A DNA stretch of 64,000 bases from Pseudomonadota bacterium (GTDB lineage Bacteria; Desulfobacterota; Desulfobulbia; Desulfobulbales; JAGXFP01), in the NCBI GenBank assembly GCA_018814305.1, contig JAHJAA010000046.1, positions 1 to 64,000 on the forward strand. Direction: 5' to 3'. Position 1 is the first letter of the stretch; each line of letters starts with the position of its first letter. Below are positions 44,959 through 54,387 of this stretch, one piece after another. The notes under the pieces were generated by a model, which saw only the letters and a list, made by a program, of their open reading frames with translations, did no database searches and was not told the DNA's origin. Position numbers and translations under genes: made by a program.

Positions 44959-45747
44959 ATGTCTGAAAAAATCAAATACTCAGGAAAAGATGTCACCGAG
45001 GCTATCTCAATGGCCTGTTCCGCGCTCAATGTATCCCAGGACCAACTGGCAATCGATGTCCTTTCGCCAGGCTCGGCCGGTCTATTCGGACTCGGACGGA
45101 AAAAGGCGATGATCGCCGTCTCGATCAAGGGTTCTGCACGAACTGCAACGGAACCGGCAGAAACAACCGAACATAAACGACCACGCAAAGAAGGCGGGCG
45201 CCGGCGTCAACCGAGCCAAAGCAGCCCACGAGCCCCTCGACGTGCCGCTTCCTCAGAATCGAGTCATGAACCAGCAACCATTACCAATGTGGACCTTGAC
45301 TGGATCAAAAATCATCTGGTAAAAATTCTCGCAATGGTCGGCTTTCCGGTCGAGGTGACGATCACCAGTAATGACAATAAGATCAAGGCCCACATCACCG
45401 GGGCAGCCATGGAAGAAGTTGTCGGTTCTGAGGGCCAGACCTTGGACAGCCTCCAATATTTAATGCGGAAAATCATCAGCCGACGGATCCAGGGCAGAGT
45501 GATGTTTTCCCTTGATGCCGGCGATTACCGGGACCGCCGCCGACAGGACCTTGAGGAGCAGGCCGATACCTTGGCCGCTGAGGTTCGAGAATCCGGTCGG
45601 ACCAAGAGTATTCCCGCCCTCAACCCTGCAGAACGCCGAATCGTCCATATGCGCCTGCAGGATGACACCTCCATCCGCAGCCGGAGTGTTGGCGAGGGTC
45701 ATTTCAAGAAGATCCTGATTTACGTTCCCGGCCGCAAGAAGCGATAA
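44959..45747 (+). CDS. jag: RNA-binding protein Jag/KhpB (EloR)
   Basis: A 262-residue cytoplasmic protein with three domains: Jag-N (about 1-50: SEKIKYSGKDVTEAISMACSAL), a basic Arg/Ser linker (about 75-110), a KH-II domain (about 120-195) and an R3H domain at the end (NPAERRIVHMRLQDDTSIRS). It binds RNA and influences cell-wall elongation and division in other bacteria. GGGAGG upstream of 44959 decides the start. The stop is two bases before mnmE. Confidence 0.92.
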   Translation: MSEKIKYSGKDVTEAISMACSALNVSQDQLAIDVLSPGSAGLFGLGRKKAMIAVSIKGSARTATEPAETTEHKRPRKEGGRRRQPSQSSPRAPRRAASSESSHEPATITNVDLDWIKNHLVKILAMVGFPVEVTITSNDNKIKAHITGAAMEEVVGSEGQTLDSLQYLMRKIISRRIQGRVMFSLDAGDYRDRRRQDLEEQADTLAAEVRESGRTKSIPALNPAERRIVHMRLQDDTSIRSRSVGEGHFKKILIYVPGRKKR

Positions 45748-45749
45748 AA

Positions 45750-47147
45750 TTGCAGCTCAGACCGTCCGATCATAACGCGGCTACCATCGCCGCCATCAGC
45801 ACCCCACCGGGCGTTGGTGGGATTGGGATCGTGAGGATCAGTGGAACTTTGGCCCGTCCCATCCTCACGAAGCTCTTTGCCCCCAGCCATCACGCCGGAA
45901 TCATTCCCCATCGTCTTTCCCACGGCTGGATCAACTCACCGGACGGTCGTCCCCTGGACGAGGTAATGTCAGTCTATCTCCCGGCCCCCCATACCTACAC
46001 CAGGGAAGATGTCGTTGAAATCCAGTGCCATGGTTCGACCATGGTCCTGCAGGCCATTCTTGCCGAAGTCCTGGCTGCCGGAGCCATTGTCGCCGATCCC
46101 GGAGAATTCACCAAACGAGCCTTTCTCAACGGCCGCATCGACCTGACCCAGGCGGAAGCGGTTATTGACCTGTTATCAGCCCGAACCGGTCAGGGCATGG
46201 AGCTTGCTCTCTCCCAACTCCAGGGGGGCCTCAACGAACACCTGACCATCATCCGGGAAGGACTAATGGCCATGAAGGCGGTGATTGAGGTCGCCATCGA
46301 TTTCCCCGACGAAGAGGTAGAGATCATCAACCCGGAAACCATGCTGACCAAGCTCCGCGCCGCGGTCATCACCCCCCTCGACCGGCTGGTGACCACGGCA
46401 GATCGAGGGAAAATAATCCGGGAAGGAATCGGGGTCGTTATTCTGGGACGCCCCAATGTGGGCAAATCAAGCCTGCTCAACAGCCTCCTCCGAGAGGATC
46501 GGGCCATCGTGACCGACCTCCCTGGCACCACCCGTGACATCATCGAAGAGTATCTTGATATCCGTGGTATTCCGGTTCGGATCGTCGATACCGCCGGGAT
46601 CCGCGAGGACCCGGAAGCGGTGGAGGAAATCGGAATCAAAAAGGCTCGCCAACAACAGGAAAAGGCCGATCTGGTCTTGCTGGTGGTGGACGGTTCGATC
46701 CCCCCGACCAGAGAAGACCAGGCCATCCTGAACGGTTTTGAACGGCAACCGGTTATCCTGGTCATCAACAAAATCGATCTGGTCGACACCCAAACCTATC
46801 CCGAGATCATCAACGCCTTTCCGGATCTCCCCAAGGTCAAGTTATCAGCCAAGACCGGAACCGGGCTCTCCGATCTTGAAGAGGCCATTCGAACCGCAGT
46901 GATCGGCACCGACCGCCCCCGAGAGACCGACCATAACTGCCTCCCCAATATCCGCCATCGCGCCGCCCTGATCAAGGCTTTAGAAGCTGCCCGTCGGATC
47001 GAGGGCGCCATCACCAAAAACCTCCCGGCCGACCTTCTGGCTATCGACCTCCAATCCGTACTCGATCACCTCGGCGACATCATCGGCGAGACCACCACCG
47101 AAGATATCCTTGACCTGATTTTCGAAAAGTTCTGTCTGGGAAAATAG
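45750..47147 (+). CDS. mnmE: tRNA modification GTPase MnmE
   Basis: A 465-residue enzyme that, with MnmG, modifies U34 of certain tRNAs (cmnm5U). The N-terminal THF-binding domain has TIAAISTPPGVGGIGIVRISG. The G domain carries GRPNVGKSSLLN, DLPGTTRD, DTAGIRE and NKID, and the C-terminal CLGK ends the protein as the family CxGK motif does. The start is a TTG; no in-frame ATG or GTG lies before the conserved region. It begins two bases after jag. mnmG and rsmG are not adjacent. Confidence 0.95.
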   Translation: MQLRPSDHNAATIAAISTPPGVGGIGIVRISGTLARPILTKLFAPSHHAGIIPHRLSHGWINSPDGRPLDEVMSVYLPAPHTYTREDVVEIQCHGSTMVLQAILAEVLAAGAIVADPGEFTKRAFLNGRIDLTQAEAVIDLLSARTGQGMELALSQLQGGLNEHLTIIREGLMAMKAVIEVAIDFPDEEVEIINPETMLTKLRAAVITPLDRLVTTADRGKIIREGIGVVILGRPNVGKSSLLNSLLREDRAIVTDLPGTTRDIIEEYLDIRGIPVRIVDTAGIREDPEAVEEIGIKKARQQQEKADLVLLVVDGSIPPTREDQAILNGFERQPVILVINKIDLVDTQTYPEIINAFPDLPKVKLSAKTGTGLSDLEEAIRTAVIGTDRPRETDHNCLPNIRHRAALIKALEAARRIEGAITKNLPADLLAIDLQSVLDHLGDIIGETTTEDILDLIFEKFCLGK

Positions 47148-47295
47148 CATCCTCTCTCCTGCTTTTCTCCTGGTTCAAAGCCCTTTCCCATTGACGGCGG
47201 CAGCGGTTCGTCGCTATAGTTTTGACAGGCGGCAGCGCTGTCCTGATCATGGATTGACGGAGGGCTCCTGCCACTGGCTCAAGAGTAATAAAGCC

Positions 47296-48777
47296 ATGGC
47301 CGACAACCATTTTTCCGAAACGGATTTCGCCAAAAAGATCAATTTCCTAAAGAACATTCCGTTCTTTTCCGATTTTGATGATTCCGAACTCCGCCAGTTT
47401 CTAACGGTATCCACCTGGTTGAAGGTACCGAAAGACACCATGATCATCCAGGAAGAGGCCTTGGAGAAGGTTTTCTATATTTTGGTCAAGGGCGAGGTTT
47501 CGGTTTTTAAAAACCGCCAGGACAGCACCGAACCGATCCATCTGACCACCCTTACCACCGGCGACTGTTTCGGCGAGATGGCCCTGGTCAGTGAGGTCCG
47601 ACGCACCGCCGGAGTAATAACCACCACCGAATGTTTTATCCTCAGGGTGGAACCGGATATCATCAACACCTCCAGTGTCTTTCTCCAACTCAAGTTCTAC
47701 AAACGCTTCTGCGAGATCATGGTCAGTCGGCTCGACCTGGCCAACCGGCGGATGGCCGCCTGGAACCGAGTGAACAAGTCGGCAAATCAGGCAGGGAGCT
47801 CTCCTCAGACCAAAGCCCGGTCCCGTTCCGAAGACCACTCGGAAACCGAAGACGCACCCGTTCCACCCATGCCCGAGCGTAAGGAAAAGTCTGCCCAGGT
47901 CCGCATCCAGAATCACATCGATCCCGCGATCCCGCTTCCGATCAACCCGATAGTGGCGGCCCAGTTGGCGCCCTTTCTGTCCGGATCTTGGTCCAACACC
48001 AGGCTCCTGGCCGACCTGATCCATCTGGACCCGGCCATCAGTTTCCGGGTGCTCAAAGTGGCTAATTCTTCGTTATACCGCCGCTCATGTCAGGTTATTT
48101 CAGTACCCCACGCCCTGGTTTCGTTGGGCCCGGCAGTAATCCAGGAAGAACTGGGCCGGGCCATCGCCGACTCCCGGGATCTCCTTCCTTTTGGCGGCTC
48201 ATCGCTCCTGGGTGATGAATTCTGGCGTCATGGAGTGGTGGTCGGCAAGATCGCTGCTCTGCTCCGTGATATCCTCCGCTTGACCAACGTGTTACCCGAT
48301 GTCTACCTGGCCGGGCTCCTTCATGATATCGGCATGCTGGTCCTGGACCCGTTCGAGCCAGATTTCTATCCCCAGCTAATCCGCGAGGATCATGGTTTTA
48401 CCCGCATCAACCTGGCAGAAAAAGAGTATATCGGGATGGATCATGGCCTGGCCGGTAAATGGCTGGCGGAAAAAAGCGGCATTCCAGCTCCCTATCAGGA
48501 TGTCATGCGGTTTCACCATGAGCCGACCAAGGCGGCTGGAGACCATCTGGTGCTGATCTGTCTGGTCCACCTGGCCAACCTCTTTGCCGCTTCCCGGGGG
48601 GCCTGCCCCGGCGATCCAGAACTCATCGGCAGTGATCCGGTTCAGTCGGAGGCCTGGGATTTCTTGAAAAGAGAAATTAAAACCTTTACCGAGGTTAAGC
48701 CATCCGAGTTCGTTGCCGATGTCAACCGTGAGCTGGATCGATCCTGGGGCCAGATCACCGGCGAAATCATTTTCTAA
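47296..48777 (+). CDS. cyclic-nucleotide-binding HDOD-domain regulator
   Basis: A 493-residue signalling protein. The N-terminal cNMP-binding domain (about 15-135) reads NIPFFSDFDDSELRQFL, then YILVKGEVSVFK and GDCFGEMALVSEVRRTA, which is the phosphate-binding cassette. A Pro/Ser-rich linker (about 160-200) precedes an HDOD domain (about 205-410) with LDPAISFRVLKVANSSLYRR and the metal-type HD pair in LAGLLHDIGMLVL. It could be the receptor of a cAMP signal, such as that from the CHASE2 cyclase at 14.3 kb. ATG 47296 has no strong ribosome binding site. Confidence 0.88.
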   Translation: MADNHFSETDFAKKINFLKNIPFFSDFDDSELRQFLTVSTWLKVPKDTMIIQEEALEKVFYILVKGEVSVFKNRQDSTEPIHLTTLTTGDCFGEMALVSEVRRTAGVITTTECFILRVEPDIINTSSVFLQLKFYKRFCEIMVSRLDLANRRMAAWNRVNKSANQAGSSPQTKARSRSEDHSETEDAPVPPMPERKEKSAQVRIQNHIDPAIPLPINPIVAAQLAPFLSGSWSNTRLLADLIHLDPAISFRVLKVANSSLYRRSCQVISVPHALVSLGPAVIQEELGRAIADSRDLLPFGGSSLLGDEFWRHGVVVGKIAALLRDILRLTNVLPDVYLAGLLHDIGMLVLDPFEPDFYPQLIREDHGFTRINLAEKEYIGMDHGLAGKWLAEKSGIPAPYQDVMRFHHEPTKAAGDHLVLICLVHLANLFAASRGACPGDPELIGSDPVQSEAWDFLKREIKTFTEVKPSEFVADVNRELDRSWGQITGEIIF

Positions 48778-48790
48778 CCGATTGAAACCC

Positions 48791-49312
48791 ATGGGAAACA
48801 AAGAGATATGTCTATCCCGGGAAACTATTGCCCAACGGGTCAGAGATCTTGGGGAAGAGATCGACCGTGATTACCCGGGAGGATCCTTGCTGGTGGTGGG
48901 CGTTCTAACTGGGGCCTTTATCTTTACCGCCGATCTGGTTAGGGCCGTCTCTGTCCCCCTGGAGGTTGATTTTATCCGGCTAGCCAGCTACGGTACCGGA
49001 ACTTCCCCTGGCGAACTGCGACTGACCAAGGATATTGAAACAGAGGTCAGGGGCCGCGATCTTCTGCTGGTCGAGGATATTGTCGATACCGGCCGAACCC
49101 TGGCCTGGCTCGTGGAGTTTTTGGCCAAGAAAGAACCCAAGAGCATCAAGATCTGTGCCCTGATCGACAAACGGGAACGGCGGGAAAAAGAGATCCGGAT
49201 CGACTACCCTGGCTTCACGGTGGAACAGGGTTTTCTGGTGGGCTACGGTCTGGACTACGCCGGTCGGGACCGCCATCTGCCCGGCATTTACAGGATGAAA
49301 TCAACCCCATGA
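48791..49312 (+). CDS. hpt: hypoxanthine phosphoribosyltransferase
   Basis: A 173-residue purine-salvage enzyme that makes IMP and GMP from hypoxanthine or guanine and PRPP. The PRPP motif LLLVEDIVDTGRTLAWLVEFL, the loop SYGTGTSPGELR and the C-terminal VGYGLDYAGRDRHLPGIY (purine-stacking and Mg-binding) are all present. The ATG at 48791 is just after the regulator stop (13 bases). The stop overlaps the bioA start by four bases. Confidence 0.93.
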   Translation: MGNKEICLSRETIAQRVRDLGEEIDRDYPGGSLLVVGVLTGAFIFTADLVRAVSVPLEVDFIRLASYGTGTSPGELRLTKDIETEVRGRDLLLVEDIVDTGRTLAWLVEFLAKKEPKSIKICALIDKRERREKEIRIDYPGFTVEQGFLVGYGLDYAGRDRHLPGIYRMKSTP

Positions 49313-50664
49313 ATCTTCAGGACCTTGATAAACAGGTGCTCTGGCACCCCTATACCCAGATGCATGACTATGCCTCAAGGGACCTGCTGCTCATCGACCG
49401 AGCCCTGGGGATTAAACTTTATGACCAGGATGGACGGGAGTATTACGATACGATTTCCTCATGGTGGTGTATCCTCCACGGCCATGGTCATCCGACCATC
49501 CGAGAAGCGATCCATGGCCAACTGGACCGATTGGAACAGGTGCTCCTGGCTGGCACCACCCACGAACCGGCCATCCGGCTGGCGGAACAACTGGTGGAAA
49601 TCACCCAACCACCTTTAACCAGGGTCTTTTTTTCCGATAACGGCTCCTGTGCCTGTGAAATCGCCATCAAGATGTCACTCCAGTACTGGCAACAGACCGG
49701 GCGTCCCCAGCGGAAAGAACTGGTGGCTCTGACCCGGGGCTACCACGGCGACACTATCGGCACCATGAGCCTGGGTGGAGTTCCGGAATTCCACCAGGCC
49801 TTTGGTGGCTTGATGTTTCCCTCCCACCGGTTGCCTTCACCCTACTGCTACCGTTGTCCCATGCACCGGGAACCCAGGACCTGCGATCTGGCCTGCCTTG
49901 ATCCACTGGCCGCACTCTTGGAAAAGCAAGGTGACCGGATCGCCGCCCTGATCGTCGAACCCCTGATCCAGGCGGCGGGTGGAATGATCATATATCCCAC
50001 CGCCTACCTTACGCGCCTTGCCGCCATGACCACCGAGTTTGGGGTTCATTTGATTCTCGACGAGGTGGCCACCGGTTTTGGCCGCACCGGAACGATGTTC
50101 GCCATGGAGCAGGCCGGTGTGGAACCAGATTTCCTCTGTCTCTCCAAGGGCCTCACCGGCGGGTTCATGCCTTTAGCCGCAACCATGGCGACCGAAGAGG
50201 TCTTTCAGGCCTTTTACGCTCCTTATCAGGAAAACCAGACTTTTTACCATGGCCACACCTTTACCGGCAATCCCCTGGGCTGTGCCGCAGGGCTAGGTTC
50301 TCTCCAGGTATTTGCCGAAGAAGCAACCATGGTAGCGCTCCCGACCAAGATCGACCATTTCCATCGGGGAATGGAACGATTTCGCACCCTTCCCTGGGTC
50401 GGCGACCTCCGTAAACTGGGAATGATTGCTGCCCTGGAACTGGTCATGGATAAGGAATCCAAGGAGCCCTTCGCCTTCGAAGATCGAGTGGGCTGGGCCC
50501 TGTATCTTGCCGGACTCAACGAAGGTCTCCTGCTCCGGCCCTTGGGCAACGTCATCTATCTCTGGTTGCCTCTGTCCACTACTACGACGGAAATTGATGA
50601 TATCCTCGAGCGGACCTGGCGGGTACTGGCCGATCCGGCCAACCTGCCATTCCGACATCTTTAG
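49309..50664 (+). CDS. bioA: adenosylmethionine-8-amino-7-oxononanoate aminotransferase
   Basis: A 451-residue PLP aminotransferase of biotin synthesis that makes 7,8-diaminopelargonate with SAM as amino donor. Diagnostic motifs are VLWHPYTQMHDY at the N-terminus, YYDTISSWWCILHGHGHP, FFSDNGSCACEIAIKMSLQY, LDEVATGFGRTG and the PLP-Lys in LCLSKGLTGGFMPLA. It begins inside the hpt stop (ATGA). No other bio gene is nearby, so the pathway is split across the chromosome. Confidence 0.95.
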   Translation: MNLQDLDKQVLWHPYTQMHDYASRDLLLIDRALGIKLYDQDGREYYDTISSWWCILHGHGHPTIREAIHGQLDRLEQVLLAGTTHEPAIRLAEQLVEITQPPLTRVFFSDNGSCACEIAIKMSLQYWQQTGRPQRKELVALTRGYHGDTIGTMSLGGVPEFHQAFGGLMFPSHRLPSPYCYRCPMHREPRTCDLACLDPLAALLEKQGDRIAALIVEPLIQAAGGMIIYPTAYLTRLAAMTTEFGVHLILDEVATGFGRTGTMFAMEQAGVEPDFLCLSKGLTGGFMPLAATMATEEVFQAFYAPYQENQTFYHGHTFTGNPLGCAAGLGSLQVFAEEATMVALPTKIDHFHRGMERFRTLPWVGDLRKLGMIAALELVMDKESKEPFAFEDRVGWALYLAGLNEGLLLRPLGNVIYLWLPLSTTTTEIDDILERTWRVLADPANLPFRHL

Positions 50665-50690
50665 AACGAATCACCTCAAGGAGGGTGGTC

Positions 50691-52907
50691 ATGAAAACAA
50701 CAATCCCGGTTCTCTTTCTCCTGCTCCTGCTACTCGGCTGCCACGGCTCAGGAGCCCCCACCGCAACTGATCCATCAACCAGCGATTCCTTCCAATTGGT
50801 CCGAATCGCCAATGAAGAAGAGCTCACCGATCAGCTCAAACAGGGCATCACCAAACGGACCGGAGCCACCTCCTCCTGGGAGATGGATACCTCCGCACCG
50901 GTGGCTTCCAATGGGAATGAGGCTGGAGGTTCCGACCAGACTACCACCTCTACCACCAACCTCCAGGTAAGCGGGGTGGATGAGGCGGATTCAATCAAGA
51001 GTGACGGAACCTACCTCTATCAGCTGGTGAGTTCTCCGGAAATTTTCTATTACGGTGGTATCGAGACCGGAGGAGTAGCGATCGATCCGGCGACTCCGAC
51101 CACTAATTCCGACCCGTTCGCCCCAGTCCCGACCTCCGACACCGGCAACAAGGTCAGGATCCTCCGCATGCTCTCCCAGCCGACCCGGACCGAACTGGTC
51201 ACCGAGCTCAGTCTGGGGTCGTCGAACGATCCTCGGACCGACGGCCTCTATCTGGTTACCGGCAGATCCGCCCAGCAGCCGGATCTGTTGATCACCCTGG
51301 CCGGGCGAACCTCGAACTGGCAAGGAATGTGGTTCGAGCCCTGGTACTGGTCCAGCGGCAAAACCCAGGTCACAGTCATCAACGTGAGTGACCCAACCAC
51401 TCCGACCACCTCAACCACCCTGGAACTGGACGGATCCCTGATCAGCAGTCGAAGGATCGAGGAAACCCTCTATCTGATCACCCGCTATCAGCCTGGACTC
51501 ACCGGTTATCAACCCTATCCATACACCACTGAGCAGATCGCCGAAAACCAACGACTCGTCGGCCAGGCAACCCTCGATGACCTGCTGCCCGGATATTCGG
51601 TCAACAGTGGCCCGGATCAACCTCTGGTTGAAGCCACCGCCTGCTACGGGGTGCCCAGCTCCACCGAGAACGAGCTGTCCGGTGATCTGATCACCATCAC
51701 CGCCATCGACCTGGCCGATCCGGAACACCCGGTCAGCCAATGTCTGGTCGGGGCCACCGAGACCATCTTCGTCTCCAGCCAATCACTCTACCTGGCCTCA
51801 ACCCGCTACCAATATGATCAAATAATCGCCCTTGACGATCAGGTCGGATCTTCTGATGGGACGGTCATCACCAGTACTCCTCCCACGACCCCGCCCAGTA
51901 TAGCATCGCTGACGTATCCGGAAACGGTCTATACCGATCTCCATAAATTCAGCCTCAGCGCCATCACCATGAATTATCGTGGTTCCGCCACCGTGGCTGG
52001 CCATCTTGGTTGGGAGCAGGATAAAAAATCCTTCCGTCTGGGTGAGGAAAACGACGTCCTGGGAGTGGTGACCTCCACCGGTGAAACCTGGTTAGGGAAT
52101 GCCTCCACCCACCTGACCATGCTCAAGGAAAGTGGTGATAATGCCACCTTGGCCATGGTCAGCGAGTTACCCAATAGCACCCGCTCTGACCCCATCGGCA
52201 AGACCGGGGAAAATCTGTATGCCGCCCGCTTCCTTGGTAACCGTCTCTACCTGGTGACCTTCCTGGTCACCGACCCGCTCTATGCCATTGATCTGACCGA
52301 TCCAGCCGATCCGGTTATCCTGGGCGAACTTTCCATCCCGGGTTACTCCGACTACCTCCACCCGGTGAATGAAAATCTCCTGCTGGGGATCGGCAAGGAT
52401 GCCCAGTCCTCGGGCAGCGATGGCGACGGGCGCGGGGCCTGGTACCAAGGGATCAAGATAGCCCTCTTTGATGTCTCCCAACCGGCCGCACCGGTGGCGA
52501 TTGATACTCTGACCATTGGGAAAAGGGGGAGCGATTCCACCGTCTTGAGCGACCATCACGGTTTCAGCTTTCTGCAGGGGGCGGACGGCATCTTCCGTTT
52601 CGCCATGCCGCTCAGCCGAAATGACGGCTCACCCAGCTATGGTGATCCCACCGAACCGTGGACCTATTACAACTGGAGCGACACCGGTCTGGGGCTCTTC
52701 GAGATCAATGGCGAGGGCAGTGAGGCAACCTTAACCCATACCGGTACCCTGGTGGTTGAAACAGCAACTTCAACCGGGAGTTATCCCACCGGGTCGTTGA
52801 CCGACGATCGTTCAGTGCTCACCACCGACGGGGTCTATTATTCCCACAATGGAATGATCTGGTCCGCTGATTGGCTGACCCCGATGACCCCTTTAGGACC
52901 AGAATAA
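50691..52907 (+). CDS. secreted lipoprotein with beta-propeller domain (PF09826 type)
   Basis: A 738-residue lipoprotein. The signal peptide ends in the lipobox LLGC (about residue 17). A Thr-rich stretch leads into the hallmark TSTTNLQVSGVDEADSIKSDGTYLY of this beta-propeller family, and many propeller-like repeats follow over about 600 residues (for example GNRLYLVTFLVTDPLYAIDLTDPADPVILGEL). The family is found on bacterial and archaeal surfaces; the ligand is unknown. AAGGAGG lies six bases before the ATG. It is encoded 26 bases after bioA. Confidence 0.9.
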   Translation: MKTTIPVLFLLLLLLGCHGSGAPTATDPSTSDSFQLVRIANEEELTDQLKQGITKRTGATSSWEMDTSAPVASNGNEAGGSDQTTTSTTNLQVSGVDEADSIKSDGTYLYQLVSSPEIFYYGGIETGGVAIDPATPTTNSDPFAPVPTSDTGNKVRILRMLSQPTRTELVTELSLGSSNDPRTDGLYLVTGRSAQQPDLLITLAGRTSNWQGMWFEPWYWSSGKTQVTVINVSDPTTPTTSTTLELDGSLISSRRIEETLYLITRYQPGLTGYQPYPYTTEQIAENQRLVGQATLDDLLPGYSVNSGPDQPLVEATACYGVPSSTENELSGDLITITAIDLADPEHPVSQCLVGATETIFVSSQSLYLASTRYQYDQIIALDDQVGSSDGTVITSTPPTTPPSIASLTYPETVYTDLHKFSLSAITMNYRGSATVAGHLGWEQDKKSFRLGEENDVLGVVTSTGETWLGNASTHLTMLKESGDNATLAMVSELPNSTRSDPIGKTGENLYAARFLGNRLYLVTFLVTDPLYAIDLTDPADPVILGELSIPGYSDYLHPVNENLLLGIGKDAQSSGSDGDGRGAWYQGIKIALFDVSQPAAPVAIDTLTIGKRGSDSTVLSDHHGFSFLQGADGIFRFAMPLSRNDGSPSYGDPTEPWTYYNWSDTGLGLFEINGEGSEATLTHTGTLVVETATSTGSYPTGSLTDDRSVLTTDGVYYSHNGMIWSADWLTPMTPLGPE

Positions 52908-52930
52908 TAAAAGATTTTGGTAAGTATACA

Positions 52931-52950
52931 GCTCCTGCCGAAACAGGAGC
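52931..52950 (+). terminator. hairpin after the beta-propeller gene
   Basis: GCTCCTG (52931-52937) and CAGGAGC (52944-52950) form a perfect 7-bp stem with a six-base loop, 24 bases after the stop. No T run follows, so it is a weak or Rho-assisted terminator at best. Confidence 0.4.
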
Positions 52951-52964
52951 AAATATCCTGAACT

Positions 52965-53074
52965 GTAACTGTTCAGCAGCGCCGCAGATTGCGGTAAGCG
53001 GGCTGGCGATGCGTAGCCCGCCTACGTGAGCCGGCCCGATCGCCGCAAGATGTGGTGCTGATGGATAGTTACAG
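52965..53074. repeat. compound palindromic element with GTAAC-type ends
   Basis: A 110-base element that starts with GTAACTGTTCAG (52965-52976) and ends with TGGATAGTTACAG (53062-53074), so its ends are an imperfect inverted repeat. Inside lies a smaller perfect hairpin GCGGGCT / AGCCCGC (52998-53004 and 53015-53021). No protein is encoded. It resembles the REP-like palindromic elements that spread in bacterial genomes. Confidence 0.55.
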
Positions 53075-53175
53075 ATTTTGAAACTTTTTCATTTCCATGG
53101 ATTCTATAAACTTGATCTCCCGTAATAGCTGTATTATTGTCCCCACCTCTTAACCCTATAACGGAGGATCGCTTC

Positions 53176-53652
53176 ATGAAGAAACTATGGTTTATCGGAT
53201 TTTCACTGGCATTCACCCTGTTGGCAGGAACTGTCATGCCCGCCCTGGCCGATCTGCAGCTTGGTCAACCCTTAACCTTAACCGAAATCACCAAGGTTTC
53301 GGATATCGAGAAAAATCCCACGGCCTATGTGGGAAAAAAAATCCAAATCAGTGGCACGGTGGTCGAGGTCTGTTCATCCCGCGGGTGCTGGATGAATCTA
53401 GCCAGTGACACCCCCTTTGAAAAATTTCAAGTCAAGGTCACCGACGGGGTTATCATCTTCCCGATGAGTGCCAGGGGACATGCCGCCCGGGCAGAAGGGG
53501 TGGTGGAAGAATTAAAATTAAGCCAGAAAGAGGCTCTGGATTACTACCAGCATAAGGCGGCGGAAAAGAGAGAATCATTTGATCCCCAAACGGTCACTGG
53601 TCCTGAAACAATTTACCGTCTCCGGGCCATGGGCGCGGTCATCAAAGACTGA
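53176..53652 (+). CDS. exported DUF4920 protein
   Basis: A 158-residue protein with a clear Sec signal (FSLAFTLLAGTVMPALADLQ). The DUF4920 core reads KNPTAYVGKKIQISGTVVEVCSSRGCWMNLAS, which is an OB-fold-like strand pattern with the conserved Cys and GCWM. A C-terminal helix follows (KLSQKEALDYYQHKAAEK). The conserved cysteines suggest metal or redox binding, but the function is unknown. GGAGGA lies before ATG 53176. It is followed five bases later by the PepSY-type membrane gene, so the two form a unit. Confidence 0.82.
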   Translation: MKKLWFIGFSLAFTLLAGTVMPALADLQLGQPLTLTEITKVSDIEKNPTAYVGKKIQISGTVVEVCSSRGCWMNLASDTPFEKFQVKVTDGVIIFPMSARGHAARAEGVVEELKLSQKEALDYYQHKAAEKRESFDPQTVTGPETIYRLRAMGAVIKD

Positions 53653-53657
53653 TTGCG

Positions 53658-54209
53658 ATGAATTGGCGGCGCCTCAACACCATCATCCACCGGGACCTCG
53701 GGTACCTCTGTTTCGGGTTGACCATGATCTACGCGATCTCTGGAATTGCAGTCAATCACATTCACAGCTGGAACCCCAACTACCTCATCAACCAGGAGCG
53801 CGGAACGATCGACAATCTGCCCGGTGGCCCTGCCGATGCTGCGCTTACCACAGAGATCCTCAAACGGATCGAGGCCACGGGAGAGGTGAAAAACACCTTC
53901 CAGCCGGACCCTAACACTCTGCAGATCTTCCTCGAAGGCAACACCGTAACGGTAAATCTTAATACCGGCGAGACCCTCCAGGAAAAGGTAACCAATCGCC
54001 CGCTGCTCCGGCAGATGAACTATCTTCACCTGAATCATCCGAAAAAGCTCTGGACCTGGTTCGCCGATCTCTATGCCCTCTGCCTGGGGGTATTGGCCTG
54101 TTCGGGACTTTTTATCCTCAAGGGAAAAAACGGGATGAAGGGGAGGGGAGGGTGGTTGACCGGAGCGGGCCTTCTCATCCCGCTCTTCTTTCTCTGGCTC
54201 TATTTTTAA
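53658..54209 (+). CDS. PepSY-associated transmembrane protein
   Basis: A 183-residue membrane protein. TM1 (about 11-31: LGYLCFGLTMIYAISGIAVNHIH) includes the conserved HRDLG and HIHSW pattern of PepSY-associated TM proteins. A periplasmic PepSY-like segment follows, then two helices near the C-terminus (WFADLYALCLGVLACSGLF, LTGAGLLIPLFFLWLY). His residues facing the membrane edge could bind heme or metal. The family is often tied to iron or copper uptake and reduction. It is paired with the DUF4920 gene. Confidence 0.8.
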   Translation: MNWRRLNTIIHRDLGYLCFGLTMIYAISGIAVNHIHSWNPNYLINQERGTIDNLPGGPADAALTTEILKRIEATGEVKNTFQPDPNTLQIFLEGNTVTVNLNTGETLQEKVTNRPLLRQMNYLHLNHPKKLWTWFADLYALCLGVLACSGLFILKGKNGMKGRGGWLTGAGLLIPLFFLWLYF

Positions 54210-54321
54210 ATTCAGCTAAAATCGGGACCAGTACAGCTGCATCCCATCTCCGCACCATCTGTCCACCCGGCATCCAGGAAGTATTGACTGGTCGGTCAGA
54301 TAGCGCGAATCCGAGGCACAT

Positions 54322-54387
54322 CTGAACAGTTACGGTTCGCGGTTCTTGTCCTCGCAATGCGATTATGCTTCTTCTCCTGGATAGTTA
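54322..54387. repeat. second copy of the GTAACTGTTCAG motif, inverted
   Basis: CTGAACAGTTAC (54322-54333) is the exact reverse complement of GTAACTGTTCAG at 52965, and TGGATAGTTA (54378-54387) also occurs in the element at 53062. The two copies bracket the DUF4920/PepSY gene pair. There is no coding potential in the 175-base gap 54210-54384. Confidence 0.5.

Noticed and set aside
46190-46789. 199-codon minus-strand frame opposite mnmE
   Set aside because: Arg/Ser-rich translation typical of an antisense frame of a GTPase gene; mnmE is certain.
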